Source of the DNA: Gemmatimonadota bacterium
GTDB lineage: Bacteria; Gemmatimonadota; Gemmatimonadetes; Gemmatimonadales; GWC2-71-9
DNA: 45,606 nucleotides
Direction of reading: 5' to 3'
NCBI GenBank assembly: GCA_003222035.1
Contig: QHUS01000098.1
Span: 1 to 45,606, forward strand
The notes under the pieces: model-generated
Database searches by the model: none
Seen by the model: only the letters and a program-made list of their open reading frames with translations
Told to the model about the DNA's origin: nothing
In this document: positions 16,824-25,841 of the stretch, in pieces
Numbering within the stretch: position 1 is the stretch's first letter
How the letters are laid out: each line of letters starts with the position of its first letter
Program-made: the position numbers and the translations under genes

Positions 16824-19562
16824 CTACCCCGTGCCGTGCAGGCCCTGGGCAATCCCTCGGACCGTGGTCAGCAGCGCTCCGAACAGCTCCCCCTCCGGCC
16901 GACCGGCTGCCCGCCAACGAGTCAGCAGGTCCACCTGCAGCAGGCTCATCGGATCCACGTAGGGATTCCGGAGCCGGATCGAGCGCTGCAGGGCCGGATC
17001 CTCGTCGAGCAGTGCGGATGTGCCCTTGAGCCGCAGGACCACCGAGACCGTGCGATCGAACTCGGCCTGGATGACGGCGAAGAAGCGCGCCGCGAGGGGG
17101 GAGCCCGCCAGCCGGGCGTAACGCGCGGCGATGCCCATGTCGGCCGTGCCGAGGACCAGCTCGACGTCGTCCACTAGGGCCTTGAGGAACGGCCAGTCGC
17201 GCGCCATCTCGCGCACCACGGTTTCGCCGTGCGCGCGCACGGCCGTTTCGACCGCCGTACCGAAGCCGTACCAGCCCGGCAGCATGTGGCGGCTCTGGGT
17301 CCAGGCGAACACCCAGGGTATGGCGCGCAGCTGCTCGAGCCCACCCGTGCTCTCCGGGCCGGCACGGCGCGCGGGCGGGCGTGAGCCGATCGGCATGCAC
17401 TCGATCACATCGATCGGTGTCGCCAGCCTGAAATACTCGACGAATCGCGGGTCGTCGTGCACCAACCCCCGGTACGTCGCCCGGCTGGTCGCAGCGATCT
17501 CGTCCATCAGCGCGTGCCACCGTGGAATGCGGTGGTCCGCTGACGGCGGGAGCGCCGTCGCGAGCGCGACGGCGCCCACCGCCTGCTCGAGCGTACGGAG
17601 TGCGATCCCGCGCAGCCCGTAACTCGCGCTGATCACCTCGCCCTGCTCGGTGACGCGCAGGTGTCCGCGCACCGTGCCAGGCGGCGCGCCCAGCACGGCG
17701 CGCGTGATCTTGCCGCCACCGCGGCTCACGCTGCCACCCCGGCCGTGGAACAGGGTGAGGTCGATGCCGTGCGGCTCGAGCGTCGCGACCAGCGCCGCCT
17801 GCGCGCGCTGCAACGCCCAGCGCGACGCCGCGATCCCGACGTCCTTGTTACTGTCCGAGTAGCCGAGCATGACGAACTGGCGGCGACCACGGACCTCGAC
17901 GTGAGCGCGGTACAGGTCGTCGGCGAGAAGCGAAGCCATCACCTGAGGCGCGGCCGCGAGATCGTCGCCGGTCTCGAACAGGGGGGCGATGTCGAGGGCG
18001 TCGAGCCCTGCCCACCGCGCCAGCAACAGCACCGTGAGCGCGTCGTCCGGTCCCTGCGCCATGCTGACGATGTACGGGCCGATGGCGCGTGGTCCGTAAC
18101 GCGTCTGGCATTCCGCGATCGTCTTGAACACGGCGAGCGTGCGCTCGGCCTCCGCGTCCGGCGGGGCGGTGGGCGGTTCCCCGGCTGCGAGGGTGCGGTG
18201 CAACCGGGCCGTGCGCTCCGCGCTCGAGCGCTCGAGCCAACCGGAATCGTCGAGCAGACGACCCGCCACGGAACGGTGCACCAGCGCGTTCTGGCGCACG
18301 TCGAGCGTGGCCAGATGGAAGCCGAACGTTTCGACACGTCGCTGGAGGCGCCGCACGCCGAATAGCCCGGCATGCACGCCCCCGTGGCGGGCGAGGCTCT
18401 GGCTCGCGAGCTCCAGGTCGGCGGCAAACTCGGCCGCGCTCCCGTAGCCGGTTGGGTCGTCTCGTTGCGTCGCGGTGAGGCGCGCCGCGACGAGTCGGAG
18501 CAATACGCGATACGGCATGTCGCGATACCGAGGCGGCACGGCGTCGCTGGCTGCCGGGAATCGGGTCGCGTACTCGGCCCCGCGTTGAATGACGGCGTCG
18601 TCCACGCCGACCCGCGACAGCGTCTGAGTGAGCCGCTGCGACAGCTGGAGCGCCTCCCGCTGATAGCGTTCCAGGGCGAGCACGCGATGGCGGGCCAGAG
18701 CGGCGCGTATCGTGTCGGCGGAGACGTTGGGATTGCCGTCCATATCCCCGCCTACCCAGGAGCCGAACCGCAGGACCGGCGGGACGGCGATGCCGGCGCC
18801 GGCAGGTCCATAGACGTGCGCGAGCGCGTCGGCCAGCTCTTCGTAGAGGGGCGGCACCACGCGATAGACGACGTCCGCCAGAAAAAACAACACATGCTCG
18901 AGCTCGTCGAGCACCGTGGGGCGGCCGGGATGCGGCTCCGTCTGCCAGGCGACGGTGATCTCTTCGCGGATGCGGCCGAGCAGGGCGCGTTCCTCGGCGG
19001 GGGTGGTGGACTGGTCAAGACGGCGCACCAGCAACCGGCCGATGACCTGCTGCTTCTCGAGCAGCGTCCGGCGCGTCGCTTCGGTGGGATGGGCGGTGAA
19101 AACAGGCTCGAACACCAGGCGCTGGAGCACGTCGTTCACGGCGGCGAGCCCGAAGCCGGCGGCGGCAAGGCGACGCAGCGCGTCTTCCAGACCTCCTTCC
19201 TGGGGCGCGGCCCCCGTTCCCTCGGCACGCAGGTAGTCGCGGCGCCGACGGACGCGGTGCACCCGCTCGGCGAGGTTCACGACGTCGAAGTACGCCGCGA
19301 AGCCGTGCACCAGCTCGGCTACGTCCCGGGGCCCCAGCCCCCCGACGGCGGCTTCGAGCTCGGCGTCTCCCGCTCCCCCCACTTCCCCCTCCTCGCGCCG
19401 GCGGATCGCCGCGATGCGCGCTGTCTCGACTCGTTGAAACAAGGTCTCACCGCCCTGCTCCCTGATCACCTCGCCAACGAGCGCACCGAGGGTGTGAACG
19501 TCGTCGCGCAGGGCGGCGTCCTTCTCGCTGAAGCGGATTTCGCGGCGGGCGCTCGGGTTCAT
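16824..19562 (-). CDS. ppc: Phosphoenolpyruvate carboxylase
   Basis: Carboxylates phosphoenolpyruvate to oxaloacetate, refilling the TCA cycle. 912 aa from ATG 19562, chosen because GGAG lies 5 bases upstream; the frame is open to 19622. Diagnostic motifs are all present: [15 protein letters not shown] (catalytic His), [23 protein letters not shown] (active-site Arg loop), [27 protein letters not shown] and a C-terminal [13 protein letters not shown]. The N-terminal region carries an unusual Glu/Gly-rich insertion ([12 protein letters not shown]) encoded by a G-rich tract near 19370-19400. A single gene; the hydrolase gene lies divergently upstream. Confidence 0.97.
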   Translation of the reverse strand: MNPSARREIRFSEKDAALRDDVHTLGALVGEVIREQGGETLFQRVETARIAAIRRREEGEVGGAGDAELEAAVGGLGPRDVAELVHGFAAYFDVVNLAERVHRVRRRRDYLRAEGTGAAPQEGGLEDALRRLAAAGFGLAAVNDVLQRLVFEPVFTAHPTEATRRTLLEKQQVIGRLLVRRLDQSTTPAEERALLGRIREEITVAWQTEPHPGRPTVLDELEHVLFFLADVVYRVVPPLYEELADALAHVYGPAGAGIAVPPVLRFGSWVGGDMDGNPNVSADTIRAALARHRVLALERYQREALQLSQRLTQTLSRVGVDDAVIQRGAEYATRFPAASDAVPPRYRDMPYRVLLRLVAARLTATQRDDPTGYGSAAEFAADLELASQSLARHGGVHAGLFGVRRLQRRVETFGFHLATLDVRQNALVHRSVAGRLLDDSGWLERSSAERTARLHRTLAAGEPPTAPPDAEAERTLAVFKTIAECQTRYGPRAIGPYIVSMAQGPDDALTVLLLARWAGLDALDIAPLFETGDDLAAAPQVMASLLADDLYRAHVEVRGRRQFVMLGYSDSNKDVGIAASRWALQRAQAALVATLEPHGIDLTLFHGRGGSVSRGGGKITRAVLGAPPGTVRGHLRVTEQGEVISASYGLRGIALRTLEQAVGAVALATALPPSADHRIPRWHALMDEIAATSRATYRGLVHDDPRFVEYFRLATPIDVIECMPIGSRPPARRAGPESTGGLEQLRAIPWVFAWTQSRHMLPGWYGFGTAVETAVRAHGETVVREMARDWPFLKALVDDVELVLGTADMGIAARYARLAGSPLAARFFAVIQAEFDRTVSVVLRLKGTSALLDEDPALQRSIRLRNPYVDPMSLLQVDLLTRWRAAGRPEGELFGALLTTVRGIAQGLHGTG

Positions 19563-19722
19563 CGATCTCCAGACGCGGGCGTGCGGCGTCGCAACACTCC
19601 GCTGATGGCAGACGGTTTGCACGGTCCCGAACCCAACGGCGGCTGGGGGTAGCAGTCGTCATCGCCGCGGCGGACGCCGGTCGCGGTCGTCCCGTTCGAC
19701 ATTCCGAGTGAAGGATATCGCC

Positions 19723-20429
19723 ATGCGGCACCTTTCAGAATTCCTCCGAATCGTCCGCGCCTGCGCGTGCTTCGCGCTCATCGGTTCGACCGCCTGTTCG
19801 GATGTGTCCGTCCAGCCCGACCGGCCTCCCGCACGGGCGCTGGTGCTGCAGTCCGACGGACTGTATTGCACGGAGGCAGACGCCAGACTCAGCTCGGGGG
19901 CGCCCTACCAGGTTTGCGTGCACCCCGATCGCTGGAACCGTGACCTCGTCGTCTTCATCCCAGGTTACGGCGATCCCGCTCGCACCCCGAGTCTTCCCGA
20001 CCTCTTCGGCGAGACACCGGCCGTGGGGCTCTTCACCGAGCTCGGCTACGCGTTCGCGACGACCGGCTTTCGCGGCTCGGGCCTCATCGAGCCCGACACC
20101 TGGATCGGAGGCGATTTGCTCGAGCTCGTCGGCACCGCCAAAACGCTGCTCTCCAACACGACAGGTCGCTCGAGTCGTTTCGTATATCAGACCGGGGGCT
20201 CTCAGGGCGGACTGGGGACGGTGATGGCGGTCGAGCGGTACCCCGGCACGTTCAGCGGGGGCCTCGCGGCGTGCGGTCCGATCGGCGATTACCGCAGGCA
20301 GGTCGCCTACGTCGCCGATTTCCGAGCGGTGTTCGATTACGCCTTTGCGCCCGTGATTCCTGCGTGGCCGGTGTGGAGGCAGGATCTGACGGCCAACAAT
20401 CCCGGGACCATCGATCCGACTCATGGGGA
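19723..20429 (+). CDS. Exported alpha/beta hydrolase, N-terminal part (frame broken)
   Basis: First part of a roughly 445-residue lipoprotein hydrolase. The start at ATG 19723 has AAGGA 7 bases upstream; the signal ends ALIGSTAC with a lipid-type Cys. YQVCVHPDRWNRDLVVFIPGYG, AFATTGFRGSGL and the nucleophile elbow QTGGSQGGLGTVMAVERYP (Ser in GGSQGG) are visible. After THG at about 20427 this frame turns into low-complexity sequence and stops at 20505, while the clear continuation is in another frame. One base appears to be missing in or near the GGGG at 20425-20428. Whether this is a real mutation or an assembly error cannot be told from sequence. Confidence 0.75.
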
Positions 20430-21062
20430 GCGGCCGAGCAGGCCAGCGGTGCGGCTCTCGACGACCCGAGCAACGCCGACAGGATCCGAGAGGTCCTGGC
20501 GGTGACCCACGCGCCGACCGACGCGGGTGATCCCGCGACCATCAAGGGGACGACGCTGGGGATCCTCTGGTACAGCTTCCGTGGCACGAACGACGCCATT
20601 GAGAAGACGGGAGGCATGCCGTTCGACAACGTGGACCGTTCATATGCCGGGTCGCACGACGATGCGGCGCTGAACGCCGGCGTCGCGCGGTTCCGATTCA
20701 CGGCCGACCCGGCATTGGTGGCCCAGCTGCAGACTTCCGGGCGCCTCGCCCGGCCGTTGGTGACGATTCACACCACGGGCGATCCGATCGTCCCGATCTG
20801 GCACGAGCCCTTGTATCGCAAGAAGCTGTCGTTCTTTGGCCGGCTGTTGCACACGCCGATCACCGTCAACCGGTACGGGCACTGCAACCTCACCGACGCC
20901 GAAGTGGTGGCGGCGTTTGCGGTGCTGGTGCTCAAGGTGACGGGCTTCAATCTGCTCGTGTCCGACCGGGTGCTGCCGAGCCTGGGTGCACAGGCGGAGT
21001 TCATGCGTCTGTCGCAGGCGTATGGAGCGAGCCCGACCCTGACGCACGAGCCTCCGCCGTGA
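20430..21062 (+). CDS. Exported alpha/beta hydrolase, C-terminal part (frame broken)
   Basis: Continuation of the hydrolase after the frame change: AAEQASGAALDDPSNADRI, then KGTTLGILWYSFRGTNDAIE. It carries the rest of the catalytic set: TIHTTGDPIVPIWHE (acidic residue in TTGDP) and TVNRYGHCNLTDAEV (catalytic His). No start codon or ribosome site makes this an independent gene. With the first part restored it would be a complete serine esterase or peptidase of unknown substrate. It ends directly against the convergent deaminase stop. Confidence 0.72.
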   Translation, partial: AAEQASGAALDDPSNADRIREVLAVTHAPTDAGDPATIKGTTLGILWYSFRGTNDAIEKTGGMPFDNVDRSYAGSHDDAALNAGVARFRFTADPALVAQLQTSGRLARPLVTIHTTGDPIVPIWHEPLYRKKLSFFGRLLHTPITVNRYGHCNLTDAEVVAAFAVLVLKVTGFNLLVSDRVLPSLGAQAEFMRLSQAYGASPTLTHEPPP

Positions 21063-21506
21063 CTACTCGCCTATGTCTTCGTTCCAGAGCGCCGGTTGAG
21101 TCGCCACGAACTGCTCCATGAGGCGAATACACGTCGGGTCTTGCAGCACCGTGAGGGTCACGCCGCGCGAGCGGAGCAGCTCCTCCTCTCCTGTGAACGA
21201 GCGGTGCTCGCCGATGACGACGCGCGGGATGCCGTACAGGAGGATCGCTCCGCTGCACATGGCGCACGGGGACAGCGTCGTATACAGCGTTGACTCGCGA
21301 TAGACGGCCGCCGACTGCCGCCCGGCGTTCTCGAGTGCGTCCATTTCGCCATGGAGCACGACGCTCCCCCGCTGCACACGGCGGTTGTGGCCCCGGCCGA
21401 TGATGCGGTCACGGTGGACCAAGACCGAGCCGATGGGGATGCCGCCCTCACGCAGGCCCTGCTCGGCCTCGGCGATCGCGGCCTCGAGGAACTCGTCCGC
21501 CTTCAT
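21063..21506 (-). CDS. Cytosine deaminase, fungal Fcy1-like zinc enzyme
   Basis: 147 aa CDA-fold deaminase. EGGIPIGSVLVHRD, the zinc motif HGEMDALENAG (His and catalytic Glu) and TLYTTLSPCAMCSGAILLYG (PCxxC) are complete. From memory of yeast Fcy1, the match extends beyond the motifs: GIPRVVIGEHRSF, a conserved RGVTLTVL strand, and a C-terminus reading WNEDIGE, where Fcy1 has WFEDIGE. This points to cytosine-to-uracil deamination rather than tRNA adenosine or guanine deamination. It lies four bases after the YitJ gene, so it is probably translated with it. Confidence 0.85.
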   Translation of the reverse strand: MKADEFLEAAIAEAEQGLREGGIPIGSVLVHRDRIIGRGHNRRVQRGSVVLHGEMDALENAGRQSAAVYRESTLYTTLSPCAMCSGAILLYGIPRVVIGEHRSFTGEEELLRSRGVTLTVLQDPTCIRLMEQFVATQPALWNEDIGE

Positions 21507-21510
21507 CCGC

Positions 21511-23346
21511 CTACCCGAACACCTCCAGCGCCACCTCCACCCGCCCGAACGGCGCGCTCACCTGCACGCCCTGCACCATCCCCTTCACCCGCTGGAACAT
21601 CTCCCGCGCGATCTTCACCCCCTCGGCCAGCGCCGCTTCCTTTCCCTTCTCCTGCGCCTTCCGCATCCGCGCCAGCACCGACTCCGGCACGGACACGCCC
21701 GGGACCTCGTTCGCGAGAAACTCGGCGTTGCGGAGCGAGATCAAGGGCCATATCCCGGCGACGATCGGGATCTTGAACTGCTCCGCCCGCTTCAAGAACT
21801 CCTCGAGCTGCTCGGGATCGAACACGGGCTGGGTGACCGCGAATTCGGCCCCGGCATCCACCTTCCAGGCGTAGCGCGACAGCTCGCGGTCCAGGTCCAC
21901 CGCACCCGGATTCACTCCCACGCCGATCGCCCACTCAGTTGGCTTGCCGATCGGATTGTTCCCGGGGTCGAGGCCATGGTTCAGCCGGTAGACGAGGTTC
22001 GTGAGACCGATGGAGTCGATATCGAAGACGGCGGTCGCCTCGGGGTAAGGACCCATCTTCGGCGGATCGCCGGTAATGATGAGGATGTTGCGCAGCCCGG
22101 CGGCGTGCGCACCGAGAATGTCCGACAGCATGCCGAGCAGATTGCGGTCCCGGCAGCAATAGTGGATCACTGTCTCGATCCCCACTTCGCGCTGAATCAG
22201 GATCGCGGACGGTAAAACTCCCATGCGGCTCTGAGCCCGGGGTCCATCCGGCACGTTCACCGCGTCCACGCCCGCGGCCTTGAGGGCGCGGGATTGCTCC
22301 AGCATCGGCGTCGCGTCCACGCCCTTGGGGGGGACGATCTCGACGCTCGTCACGAGCTCGCCGCGCGCCAGCTTCGCGCCCCAAGCGGAGCGACGGGCGA
22401 GCGGCACCTCCTCCACACCCGCCGGGGCGGCGATGACGTCCCGCGACACGACTATCGGCTGATGGCGCGGCACTACGCTCGCGACGTAGTCGCGGATCTT
22501 CTTGATGTGCTCGGGCGTGGTCCCGCAGCACCCGCCCACGAGGCGGGCGCCCGCTTCGATCATGCGGCGCGCGTAGCTCGCCATGTATTCTGGGGAGGCG
22601 AGATAAATCTTCCGATCGCCTACGTCCTTCGGAAGACCGGCATTGGGTACCGCGGAGATCGGGCGGTCCGTCGCCTTCACGAGCTTCTCGACCGCTTCGA
22701 GCACGCCCGCGGGACCCACGGAGCAGTTCACGCCGACGGCGTCCGCGCCCCATACGGTGAGCTGCTTGGCGAACGTCTCGGGAGCGGTGCCGTAATGCGT
22801 GAGCCCGTCGTCCCCGACGGTCATCTGCGCGATGACCGGGAGGTCGGACACGCCGCGGACGGCGCGGAGCGCCTCGTGGATCTCGTCCAGGTCCGAAAAG
22901 GTCTCGAGAATGAATCCGTCCACCCCGCCCGCCAGCAGCCCCCGCGCCTGGCGCTGGAAGTGCGCATACGCCTCCTCGCGCGACGTCGGGCCGAATGGCT
23001 CGATGCGGACGCCCAGCGGGCCGATCGCGCCGACCACGCTCGCATGTCCCGCCGCCGCGCCGCGGGCCAGCTCGGCCGCGGCCTTGTTGATGGTCTCGGT
23101 GTCGTCGGCCAGGCCGTAGCTGCCGAGCTTCACGGGGTTCGCCCCGAAGGTGTTCGTCTCGATGATCTCGGCCCCGGCCCGCACGTACGCCTCGTGGACG
23201 TCCTTGACGAGCTTGGGCTGCTTCACGTTCAGCTCATCGTAGCAAACGTTGAGGAAGAAGCCCTTGGAATAGAGCATCGTCCCCATCGCGCCGTCGAGCA
23301 CGTGGACTTTGCCATCATCGAGTAATTCGCGGAGGGTTATCGGCAT
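21511..23346 (-). CDS. yitJ: Bifunctional homocysteine S-methyltransferase / methylenetetrahydrofolate reductase
   Basis: 611 aa fusion of two methionine-cycle enzymes. Residues 1-300 are a homocysteine methyltransferase barrel: LDGAMGTMLYSKGF, ETNTFGANPVKLGSYGL, GVNCSVGPAGVLE and RLVGGCCGTTPEHI, giving the three zinc Cys. Residues about 330-611 are MTHFR: VTSVEIVPPKGVDATPML, THYCCRDRN-like VIHYCCRDRNLLGML, NILIITGDPPKMGPYPEA and EFAVTQPVFDPEQLEEFL. It supplies and uses methyl groups in one chain, as in Bacillus YitJ. There is no Shine-Dalgarno; TAAAAA ends 6 bases before ATG 23346. The cytosine deaminase gene follows in the same unit. Confidence 0.94.
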   Translation of the reverse strand: MPITLRELLDDGKVHVLDGAMGTMLYSKGFFLNVCYDELNVKQPKLVKDVHEAYVRAGAEIIETNTFGANPVKLGSYGLADDTETINKAAAELARGAAAGHASVVGAIGPLGVRIEPFGPTSREEAYAHFQRQARGLLAGGVDGFILETFSDLDEIHEALRAVRGVSDLPVIAQMTVGDDGLTHYGTAPETFAKQLTVWGADAVGVNCSVGPAGVLEAVEKLVKATDRPISAVPNAGLPKDVGDRKIYLASPEYMASYARRMIEAGARLVGGCCGTTPEHIKKIRDYVASVVPRHQPIVVSRDVIAAPAGVEEVPLARRSAWGAKLARGELVTSVEIVPPKGVDATPMLEQSRALKAAGVDAVNVPDGPRAQSRMGVLPSAILIQREVGIETVIHYCCRDRNLLGMLSDILGAHAAGLRNILIITGDPPKMGPYPEATAVFDIDSIGLTNLVYRLNHGLDPGNNPIGKPTEWAIGVGVNPGAVDLDRELSRYAWKVDAGAEFAVTQPVFDPEQLEEFLKRAEQFKIPIVAGIWPLISLRNAEFLANEVPGVSVPESVLARMRKAQEKGKEAALAEGVKIAREMFQRVKGMVQGVQVSAPFGRVEVALEVFG

Positions 23347-23517
23347 TCTGGCTTTTTAGCTGGTTGTTTTACGTGGCCGCAATACGCCGCAAATCACCAC
23401 GGAAATCGCATGTTGTTCGGGGGAATCTAGACCGATGGCGCGGCACCGCAACCCTTGCTGCTTCTCGGGCGCATGGAGCGTATGTTTCCGGGCCCGTTCA
23501 CCAAGGGGAGCCCGACC

Positions 23518-23940
23518 GTGTCCCTCGCCGCACTGCATCCAGCAATCGTGCACTTCGCGATCGCGCTGCTGTTCGCGGGAGTGCTGTTCCGGTGGGTATC
23601 CCTCACCGGCCGGGCGGCGTTCACAGCGCCCGCGGCCGCCGTGCTCCTGTTCGCCGGAACGCTCGGCGCGGTGTTGGCCGTGCGGTCCGGGACGGACGCC
23701 CATGGGCCCGTCGAGCGCGTGCCCGGCGCGCGTGCCGCGGTCGGCGAGCACGAGGAGTGGGGCGAGCGCACGCGCAACATCTTCCTCGTGGTCGCGGCGC
23801 TCGAGGCTGTGGCGCTCGTTCCCGCGGCACGCCGGTGGCGGAAAGGCACCCTGGTGACGTCCGCGGTCGTCGGGCTCGTGGGTGCCGTGGCACTGTACGA
23901 AGCGGGAGCGCATGGCGGCGAGCTCGTGTACTCCTACGGC
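23518..23940 (+). CDS. DUF2231-like membrane protein, N-terminal part (frame broken)
   Basis: GTG 23518 with AAGGGGAG 7 bases upstream. The family opening LAALHPAIVHFAIALLFAG is followed by about four membrane helices and the DUF2231 closing motif AGAHGGELVYSYG. At 23938-23942 the frame must move by one base to continue: as read, the protein runs on as Arg/Gly-rich nonsense to 24093. One surplus base in GGCCGGCGG would explain this. The function of DUF2231 proteins is unknown. Confidence 0.72.
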
Positions 23941-23941
23941 C

Positions 23942-24346
23942 GGCGGCGTGGGCATCCGCAGCGGCGACACCGCGGACGTGGGCCGGCTGCTCGTCGCGGG
24001 TCTCTACCACCAGGCGATGGTCGATCGAAAGGCGGGCAAGGGAGCAGAAGCCGCTCGCCTCATCGAGCAGCTGGTGCAGCGCGCTCCGGGTGACACGAGC
24101 GCCCAGCTGCTCGCCATCGAGTCGTTGATCGTGGACAAGCAGGATGGCAAGGCGGCACTGGCAGCCCTGGCGCGCTTCCCGGCCCGGCCCGACAGCCGCT
24201 TCGTCCGGTTCCGCGTGGGGATACTCCGTGCCGACGCGTTCGCGCTCGCCGGCATGCGGGACAGCGCCCGGGCGATTCTGGAGACGCTGGCGGGAGAGTT
24301 CGCGAACAATCGGGCGGTTCAGGAGCGAATGGCTAAAATCAAGTAA
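23942..24346 (+). CDS. DUF2231-like protein, C-terminal helical part (frame broken)
   Basis: Continuation in the shifted frame: GGVGIRSGDTADVGRLL completes the DUF2231 end. A soluble helical region follows, AGLYHQAMVDRKAGKGAEA, LIEQLVQRAPGDTSAQLLA, GKAALAALARFPARPD and MRDSARAILETLAGEFANN, with the helix-turn-helix spacing of TPR repeats. A TPR extension on DUF2231 may form a periplasmic or cytosolic interaction surface. No independent start with a ribosome site was found, so the two parts are taken as one gene. Confidence 0.68.
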   Translation, partial: GGVGIRSGDTADVGRLLVAGLYHQAMVDRKAGKGAEAARLIEQLVQRAPGDTSAQLLAIESLIVDKQDGKAALAALARFPARPDSRFVRFRVGILRADAFALAGMRDSARAILETLAGEFANNRAVQERMAKIK

Positions 24347-24350
24347 CAGC

Positions 24351-24428
24351 GTGGTGAGTGGTACGTGGTTGCCGGCGGATCGGGGGAAACCGCCGCTCGC
24401 GGGTGCCACCACGCACCACTCACCACGC
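24351..24428. repeat. Inverted repeat of 7-bp words upstream of cydA
   Basis: Left arm GTGGTGA-GTGGTAC-GTGGTTG (24351-24371), right arm ACCACGC-ACCACTC-ACCACGC (24408-24428). The arms pair over 21 bases with one mismatch (24349-24369 with 24408-24428). The spacer is 36 bases. It lies between the DUF2231 gene and cydA. Confidence 0.8.
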
Positions 24429-24431
24429 CGT

Positions 24432-24437
24432 TAGTTT
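24432..24437 (+). promoter_or_regulatory. Leaderless -10 element for cydA
   Basis: TAGTTT followed by 7 bases (CTAGGCC) and ATG 24445. No Shine-Dalgarno is present. The heptad inverted repeat ends four bases upstream, where a -35 or a regulator would bind. Confidence 0.5.
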
Positions 24438-24444
24438 CTAGGCC

Positions 24445-24945
24445 ATGCCCGACTTGTTGGCGGCCCGCTCCCAGATGGGTATCTCGCTCGCCTTCCATAT
24501 CGTTTTCGCCGTCATCGGCATCGCCATGCCGGTCCTCATGGTCGTGGCGGAGCGGCGCTGGCAGGTGACCGGACACGCGATCTATCTCGACCTCGCCAAG
24601 CTGTGGGCGAAGGGGACCGCCATCCTGTTCGCGGTCGGTGCCGTCTCGGGAACGGTGTTGTCGTTCGAGTTGGGCCTCCTGTGGCCGCGCTTCATGGAGC
24701 TCGCCGGGCCGATCATCGGCATGCCGTTCTCCCTCGAGGGGTTCGCGTTCTTCACCGAAGCGATCTTCCTGGGCATTTATCTATACGGGTGGGACCGGAT
24801 CTCGTCGCGGGCGCACCTCTGGGCCGGGGTGGCCGTGGCGGTGAGCGGGACCGCGTCGGGCGTATTCGTCGTCATCGCGAACGCCTGGATGAACGCGCCC
24901 ACGGGGTTCGAGCTGGTGAACGGGCAGGCAGTGAACGTCGACCCG
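24445..24945 (+). CDS. cydA: Cytochrome bd-type oxidase subunit I, N-terminal part (frame broken)
   Basis: Start MPDLLAARSQMGISLAFHIVF; the His in LAFHIVF is the heme ligand of helix 1. TM2-TM4 follow with SGTVLSFELGLLWPRF (conserved Glu), GMPFSLEGFAFFTEAIFLGIYLYGW and GTASGVFVVIANAWMNAPTGF. The frame is good to VNVDP. At about 24946 one surplus base (A) shifts it; as written, the frame runs to a stop at 25329 through unrelated residues. It reduces oxygen using quinol or a related donor in the inner membrane. Confidence 0.85.
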
Positions 24946-24946
24946 A

Positions 24947-25735
24947 GTCGCCGGGATCCACGCGTGGCTGCTGCTCAAGGATCCCGCCAACGCGTTTCAT
25001 CGCCGGGCGCTCGAGATCGCCCTGCTCGTAGGCGCGCCGGCAGCGGTGCTCCAGCCGATCTCAGGCGACTTCTCGGCGCGCCACATCGCCGGCCATCAAC
25101 CCGTGAAGCTCGCCGCGGCCGAGGCGCTGTTCCACACGCGAGAGGGGGGCGGGGGGGGAGCGGGGGGAGGGGGGGGAACGCCGATCAGCATCATCGGCTG
25201 GCCCGATGTCGCGGCGCGGCAGAATCGGTTCGCCATCGAGATCCCGTACGGGCTATCGCTGCTCGCCTTCCACGACCCGAACGCCGTCGTGCAGGGCCTC
25301 GACGCGGTTCCCGAGAGCGAATGGCCTAACGTCCCGGCCGTGTACTTCTCGTTCCGCCTCATGGTCGCTCTCGGCGCCTACCTCGCGCTGGTCGCGCTCT
25401 GGGCCGGGTGGCTCGCGTGGCGGGGGAGGGACCTGGCGCACAATCGCTGGCTCATGCGCGCGATCGCGCTCGCCACCCCGATGGGATTCATCGCCATAGA
25501 AGCGGGCTGGATGGTGACCGAGCTGGGCAGGCAGCCGTGGGTGATTTACGGCGTTCTGAAAACCCGCGACGCGGTGACCCCCATGCCCGGGCTGGTCGTG
25601 CCGTTCGTGGCCTTCACGCTGCTTTACTGCTTCCTGGGCGTGATCGTCGCCTGGCTCTTGTACCGGCACGTCGTCCGCAGTCCCGCGGTTCCGGAGTGGC
25701 GGGGGTTTTACATGCCGAGAGGGGAGAGCCGGTGA
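24947..25735 (+). CDS. cydA: Cytochrome bd-type oxidase subunit I, C-terminal part (frame broken)
   Basis: Continuation: VAGIHAWLLLKDPANAFHRRALEIALLV, then the H-x-x-G-H-Q turn ARHIAGHQPVKLAAAEALF. The loop after this helix (residues near REGGGGGAGGGGGTPIS) holds a run of glycines coded by a pure G-rich tract (25144-25176). Later helices: QNRFAIEIPYGLSLLAFHD, AVYFSFRLMVALGAYLALVAL, GFIAIEAGWMVTELGRQPWV. With the frame restored the protein is about 430 aa with a short Q-loop, unlike the long E. coli form. cydB follows. Confidence 0.85.
   Translation, partial: VAGIHAWLLLKDPANAFHRRALEIALLVGAPAAVLQPISGDFSARHIAGHQPVKLAAAEALFHTREGGGGGAGGGGGTPISIIGWPDVAARQNRFAIEIPYGLSLLAFHDPNAVVQGLDAVPESEWPNVPAVYFSFRLMVALGAYLALVALWAGWLAWRGRDLAHNRWLMRAIALATPMGFIAIEAGWMVTELGRQPWVIYGVLKTRDAVTPMPGLVVPFVAFTLLYCFLGVIVAWLLYRHVVRSPAVPEWRGFYMPRGESR
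25144..25176 (+). repeat. G-rich low-complexity tract inside cydA
   Basis: Runs of six to eight G separated by C, AGC or A. They encode a Gly/Ala-rich stretch in the periplasmic loop between helices. Four G runs lie close enough to allow G-quadruplex formation in DNA or mRNA. Confidence 0.7.
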
Positions 25736-25742
25736 CGGACGA

Positions 25743-25829
25743 GTGCGTGGCGCGTGGTGCGTGGGAGCCGACGCTGCAAGCCGCGCGTCCGGTCCACACC
25801 GTCAGCAACCACGTACCACGCACCACGTA
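25743..25829. repeat. Inverted repeat of 7-bp words between cydA and cydB
   Basis: Left arm GTGCGTG-GCGCGTG-GTGCGTG (25743-25763), right arm CCACGTA-CCACGCA-CCACGTA (25809-25829). About 19 of 22 bases pair; the spacer is 45 bases. The word is related to that of the repeat upstream of cydA, so cydA is flanked by two copies. Confidence 0.78.
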
Positions 25830-25841
25830 CCGGTCTGTTCC

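Noticed and set aside
22294..23325. 343-codon plus-strand frame opposite YitJ
   Set aside because: No recognisable domains and biased composition; YitJ motifs on the other strand are unambiguous.
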